Assembly (NCBI GenBank): GCA_001599595.1
Contig: BCHH01000001.1
Location: 1,205,935-1,269,934 of the forward strand
Origin: Beverwykella pulmonaria
Taxonomy: Eukaryota; Ascomycota; Dothideomycetes; Pleosporales; Melanommataceae
Direction of reading: 5' to 3'
DNA length: 64,000 nt
Shown here: positions 59,517-64,000 of the stretch, one piece after another
Position numbering within the stretch: position 1 is the stretch's first letter
Layout of the letters: each line of letters opens with the position of its first letter
Notes under the pieces: generated by a model
Told to the model about the DNA's origin: nothing
Seen by the model: the letters and a program-made list of their open reading frames with translations, nothing else
Databases searched by the model: none
Program-made: the position numbers and the translations under genes

Positions 59517-60495
59517 TGTGACGAGGTCTGCCGTAAAGCTGGAACGTGTGTCGTTAGATTGGGCGAATCGAAGCCGCTGAGTGTGAAGGGTTGGCTGTTC
59601 CGTCAATTGCAAACAACATGGCGGGGTCACGGATTTTAAAGCGCGATGCGGGGAGCTGCTGTGGAGCTCTTCGGTCTATGTCTCGCCGGCAATTTTTCCG
59701 TTGTGGAGAAGGCGACGTTAATTCGTGCGAACTCATCGGGAGCTGCGCAGGGATGATTACAGTTCTAGATTGAGGGCGAGTTCGTGATGGACAGCTAGTG
59801 GTGTTGAGTGCGAGTTCTGGCACTGCGGGAACGTGCGCGGAGACATCCATTCCTCGCCCCGCTCAACCACGCCCTCGAATAGGGAAGTGAAGACGGTTCC
59901 AGAGAGATAACAGAATATGTGCATGCCACGTTGCTTCTGTATACATCTTCCAGCGGAGTAGGAGTTTCGATCTTTTTTTTTTGTTTTGTTTTTTTGTGGT
60001 GTTCTTGGAGGTAGAAATCCAGCTACTCCGACTGCGGAGTTTCAGGCTTACATGGGCAGTGTCTCGGAGTTTCAAACTCGTAATGGGATCGGCCTGCCAT
60101 GTGTTGGCACTGGACCTAAACAGGGACGATAAGTGCACCGAATGCTCGTGTATGCAGGCCGTGCTTGAAAACCAGGCGACGGCGGACTTTCAATTAATAT
60201 TGTGCAGCCAGATACTGATAGCTTCCCAGGGTGGCGGATTCTGTTGCTTAAAGGCGGTGTATGCAAGTGGACTAGCTCTTTCACCCCGCGCGCAGCGAGC
60301 CAACAAAAAATTAGTGCAAAAGCACACCACCGCCCGAACTTAATATTGTGCTCGCTCGCCCTCCTCTGCCCCTCACTCCTCCTCTCCTCCTCTCCTCTCC
60401 TCCATCTCCTCCCCATCTGCAGCACTTCTCCAGCTCAATTGCCCCCTCACCGTCCCTCCAAATCCACATTCCGTACCTTTGTCACATACCCCGCC
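59517..60495. promoter_or_regulatory. Divergent promoter with pyrimidine tract before methionine synthase
   Basis: Contains a T-rich stretch at 59973-59996 and a C/T tract of about 60 bp at 60358-60417 (repeated CTCCTC), typical of strongly expressed fungal genes. The methionine synthase ATG lies 79 bp downstream of the tract. Confidence 0.55.
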
Positions 60496-62900
60496 ATGGT
60501 TCAGTCATCAGTACTCGGGTTCCCCCGCATGGGCGGTAACCGTGAGCTGAAGAAGGCCAACGAAGCATACTGGGCTGACAAGCTCTCGCGCGACGATCTG
60601 CTCAAGGAGGCCAAGCGGATCCGTCTCGAGAACTGGAAGATCCAGAAGGACGCCGGCGTCGATGTCATCCCCAGCAACGACTTCGCCTTCTACGACCACA
60701 TCCTCGACCACATCCAGCTGTTCAATGTAAGCAGTAGTCGTGGTCCAAGCTTGTAAGCTTCGCTAACAGCAGCAACAGGCCATCCCCGAGCGATACTCCA
60801 AGAACAACCTCGACGCCCTCGATGAGTACTTTGCCATGGGCCGTGGCCACCAGAAGGACGGTGTCGATGTGCCCAGCTTGGTAAGCCCGGCGTGAAACCC
60901 AACCAACACATGGTGACTAACCGTCCCCGCAGGAAATGGTCAAGTGGTTCGACTCTAACTACCACTACGTCAAGCCCACCTTCCAGGACGGCCAGAAGTT
61001 CAAGCTCGCTGCCGACCCTAAGCCCGTCCGCGAGTTCCTCGAGGCCAAGGAGGCTGGCATTGCCACCCGACCCGTCCTCATCGGACCCGTCTCCTTCCTC
61101 TACCTTGGCAAAGCCGACCGTGACCAGACCGTCGACCCCATCACCCTCCTTGAGGAGCTCCTCCCCGTATACGTCGAGTTGCTCGAGAAGCTCAAGAGTG
61201 CTGGCGCCGAGACCGTGCAGATTGATGAGCCCGTCTTGGTGTATGACCTCCCCTCCAAGGTCAAGGATGCCTTCAAGCCCGCATACGAGAAGCTCGTCGG
61301 CGACAAGCTTCCCAAGCTTGTCCTCGCCACCTACTTCGGTGACATTGTGCACAACTTCGACGTGTTCCCCAGCCTGAAGAGCCTATACGGCATTCACATT
61401 GACCTGGTGAGGAATCCTGAGCAGCTTGAAAGCGTCATTGGACAGCTTGGAGACAAGCAAGTACTTTCCGCCGGTGTCGTTGACGGCCGCAACATCTGGA
61501 AAACCAACTTCAAGCGCGCCATTGAGACCGTCGAGACCGCCATCCAGAAGCTCGGCAAGGACCGTGTCATTGTTGCCACCTCCAGCTCCCTCCTCCACAC
61601 CCCCCACTCGTTGGACAGCGAGAAGAAATTGGACGCTGAAGTCAGGGACTGGTTCGCGTTCGCCGTCCAGAAGACCGCTGAGGTCGTTGTGATTGCCAAG
61701 GCCGTCACCGACGGCCCTGCGTCTGTCCGTGAAGCTCTCGAGGCCAACGCTAAGTCTGTGCAAGCCCGTGCTTCTTCCGAGCGAACAAACAACAAGGCTG
61801 TCAAGGACCGTCAATCCAAGGTCACCGCAGCCCAGCATGAGCGTCAATCTGAGTTTCCTGAGCGATATGCCCAGCAAAAGACTCATCTCAAGCTGCCTCT
61901 CTTCCCCACCACTACCATTGGTTCATTCCCCCAGACCAAGGAAATCCGTATCCAGCGCAACAAGTTCACCAAGGGTGAAATCACCGCTGAGCAATACGAG
62001 AAATTTATCGAGAAGGAGATTGAGGATGTTATCAAGATCCAGGACGAGCTTGACCTCGACGTATACGTTCACGGTGAGCCGGAGCGAAACGACATGGTGC
62101 AGTACTTCGGCGAGAGGCTTGACGGCTATGTCTTTACCACCAACGGCTGGGTCCAGTCATACGGCTCCCGTTGTGTCCGACCCCCAATCATTGTCGGTGA
62201 CATCTCTCGCCCTGCCCCAATGACTGTCAAGGAATCCAAGTATGCCGCTTCCATTTCCAAGAAGCCCATGAAGGGCATGCTTACTGGCCCCATTACCTGC
62301 CTGCGATGGTCCTTCCCTCGTGACGATGTCCACCAGTCCGTCCAGGCCCAGCAGCTTGCCCTCGCTCTCCGCGACGAGGTCATTGACCTCGAGGCGGCTG
62401 GAATCTACGTAATCCAAGTCGACGAGCCTGCTCTCCGAGAAGGTCTTCCCCTCCGCAAGGGCACCGAGCGCGAGAAGTACCTGTCGTGGGCTGTTGACTC
62501 CTTTAAGCTTGCTTGCGCTGGCGTGAAGGATTCTACTCAGATCCACTCCCACTTCTGCTACTCCGAGTTCCAGGACTTCTTTCATGCCATTGCTGCCCTC
62601 GATGCCGACGTTCTTTCCATCGAGAATAGCAAGAGCGACGCTAAGCTCCTCAAGGTCTTTGAAGACAAGGCCTACCCCCGCCACATTGGCCCTGGTGTCT
62701 ACGACATCCACTCTCCCCGTATTCCGTCCGAGCAGGAGATCAAGGACCGTATTGCTGAGATGTTGGCCTTCCTCAAGCCCGAACAGCTTTGGGTCAATCC
62801 CGATTGCGGTTTGAAGACGCGACAATGGAAGGAGACCAAGGCCGCACTCACAAACTTGGTCAACGCCGCCAAGTTCTACCGCGAGAAGTACTCTTCGTAG
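60496..62900 (+). CDS. MET6: Cobalamin-independent methionine synthase
   Basis: Transfers a methyl group from 5-methyltetrahydrofolate (polyglutamate) to homocysteine, the last step of methionine synthesis, in the cytosol. Exons 60496-60726, 60779-60880 and 60933-62900, all phase 0, give 766 aa, the usual length for fungal MetE. N-terminal folate domain starts LGFPRMGGNRELKKANE; the catalytic domain has TTTIGSFPQT, HGEPERNDMVQYF, and zinc ligands in IHSHFCYSEF (His, Cys) and NPDCGLKTR (Cys). Strong codon bias (C-ending codons) and the upstream pyrimidine tract indicate high expression. Confidence 0.97.
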
Positions 62901-63703
62901 ACGAATCCTGCCTATTTAGGCATTCAGCCAGCTACGTTTCATCAACGTATCTAGCTAAGCAGCATATCAACAGCTGCGATATAATGTGTGTAATGTGTTC
63001 ATGATACCAAAAAGTTCAACCTGCATCAATGGTCATTTAGGCGGCTAGGGGGTTTTGTGAGCGATCTCAACATCGGCGTTCATAGCAGAGATCTTCAAGG
63101 TTTGTTGGCGCATCAGGTTTGGGACATCTTGGATTATTTGGCCGGCGTCGGAAAAGTTTCTCGGGTATCTTGAGGACTTCAACAGCATTAGAGCAGATTT
63201 CTTTTAAGACCTTTAGCGCGGGATGAGGGGGCTGAGGTGCGAGGCCCAAGTGGCTTTGATGATGATCGTCATCTGAGATGGTGAGAAAACCGAATAAATG
63301 AAGTTCAACATCTTCACCGCTTGCGCGTTCTCTTGGTGACCGTTTATTGCAGCCTCGTACTGTTTTTTACTTGATTAATTTCATTCAGTAAAGTGACAAC
63401 ACATTTCGTTCTATACCAGGTCATTTATTCGCACCCCTCTTCCTTGGCATAACACATATTTAAGCACATGTAAACCGTAATTTTCGTATATGTACACAAA
63501 TCTCGAAGATCTTATTACACAGTACCCCTGCCTGCTTATAGATATCCAGTCTCTTTTTTACAAGACCCTAAGATGCATAATGACATTAGAAACAGACAGA
63601 TGACACGCTGGCTCGCTCCAACGTAAAATCAAAAACGCCGTTATCATCAGCCTCATTACACACCCGCTCCTAATAGATACATTCCCACCTTCGTCAGATT
63701 TCA
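62901..63703. other. Intergenic, convergent 3' regions
   Basis: No gene supported. Confidence 0.4.
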
Positions 63704-64000
63704 TCACCTATCGACAATAGCCCCCGTATCATCCAACCGCTCCTGCACCAAGTCCACCTGCTTGACTGGATGCAAAAGCACCGCAGGCAGACACATCCGT
63801 CCCTCACCTGCCTCCTCCTCGACCTCGCCGCCATCATTATCGACTTTATACCCAAGCCACCTCTTCCACAGATTCGGCGCGAATCCAGCGTGGTAGTACC
63901 ATGTCGTTCCCAGAAAATTGTGCTGGCGCTCATCACTGAACACACTTAACCTAGCTCCTCCAGAGGCACCGTTGCGCCCATTATTGAAGATAGCGGCCAG
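63704..64000 (-). CDS. 3' end of an unrecognised gene, 5' part off the window
   Basis: The frame is open from the window edge to a TAG at 63704, giving 98 C-terminal residues. It includes FNNGRNGASGGARL, then SVFSDERQHNFLGTTWYYH, FAPNLWKRWLGYKVD, an acidic stretch (GGEVEEEAGEG) and LLHPVKQVDLVQERLDD. Aromatic-rich composition looks like a folded enzyme or membrane-associated protein. I do not recognise the family. The other overlapping frame on the same strand looks like chance. Confidence 0.55.
   Translation of the reverse strand: MAAIFNNGRNGASGGARLSVFSDERQHNFLGTTWYYHAGFAPNLWKRWLGYKVDNDGGEVEEEAGEGRMCLPAVLLHPVKQVDLVQERLDDTGAIVDR

Noticed and set aside
1..64000. A secondary-metabolite gene cluster
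   Set aside because: Tailoring-type genes (MFS, P450, SDR, dioxygenase, LaeA-like) occur but are tens of kilobases apart, separated by housekeeping genes, and no synthase is present.

Overview
The window is nuclear DNA of a filamentous ascomycete (Pezizomycotina). The support is short spliceosomal introns (mostly 45-100 nt, GT-AG with CTAAC/CTAAT-like branch points), fungus-specific families (LaeA-like methyltransferase, HeLo/prion-inhibition domain, DUF7923, DUF7924, BTB, DHA14 MFS) and RIP-like decay of repeats. A dothideomycete is my guess but is not proven by the sequence. A 118-base N run and eight isolated N bases around 26.2-26.5 kb mark a draft assembly gap inside a repeat array.

Layout. 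An MFS transporter leaves the left edge (1-1333). From 2.8 to 11.5 kb lies a decayed accessory block: a Tc1/mariner remnant, two copies of a 160-bp dispersed repeat, a DUF7924 pseudogene and an F-box-like pseudogene with CGA>TGA and CAG>TAG type stops. An apparently intact AIM9-like phosphotransferase gene sits within it. From 14.9 to 22.2 kb are a divergent 14-3-3 protein, a rhodanese and a secreted intradiol dioxygenase. From 24.6 to 38.7 kb is a second accessory block: a broken NLR-style repeat/serine-peptidase gene, a cytochrome P450, a BTB/zinc-ribbon gene, a solo LTR with perfect target duplication, and a head-to-head pair made of a HeLo-domain pseudokinase and an ankyrin-repeat kinase. 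From 39.4 to 48.2 kb are a mitochondrial RRM protein, a second RRM-like gene model, a DUF7923 protein and a LaeA-like methyltransferase.

From 48.3 to 52.3 kb is an apparently intact MULE-like DNA transposon. Its transposase is reconstructed from 15 exons with no internal stop (901 aa). Its introns look alike: they are built from AT-rich units with an 11-bp period. To its right are ordinary conserved genes: a nicotinamide-nucleotide adenylyltransferase-like protein, a kelch/transmembrane protein, an SDR oxidoreductase, cobalamin-independent methionine synthase, and the end of an unrecognised gene.

Metabolic genes (MFS, P450, SDR, dioxygenase, methyltransferase) are scattered without a synthase, so I see no biosynthetic cluster. 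The most unusual features are the MULE intron family, the HeLo-pseudokinase/ankyrin-kinase divergent pair, which looks like a candidate allorecognition or cell-death module, and the NLR-type repeat gene joined to a trypsin-like domain.
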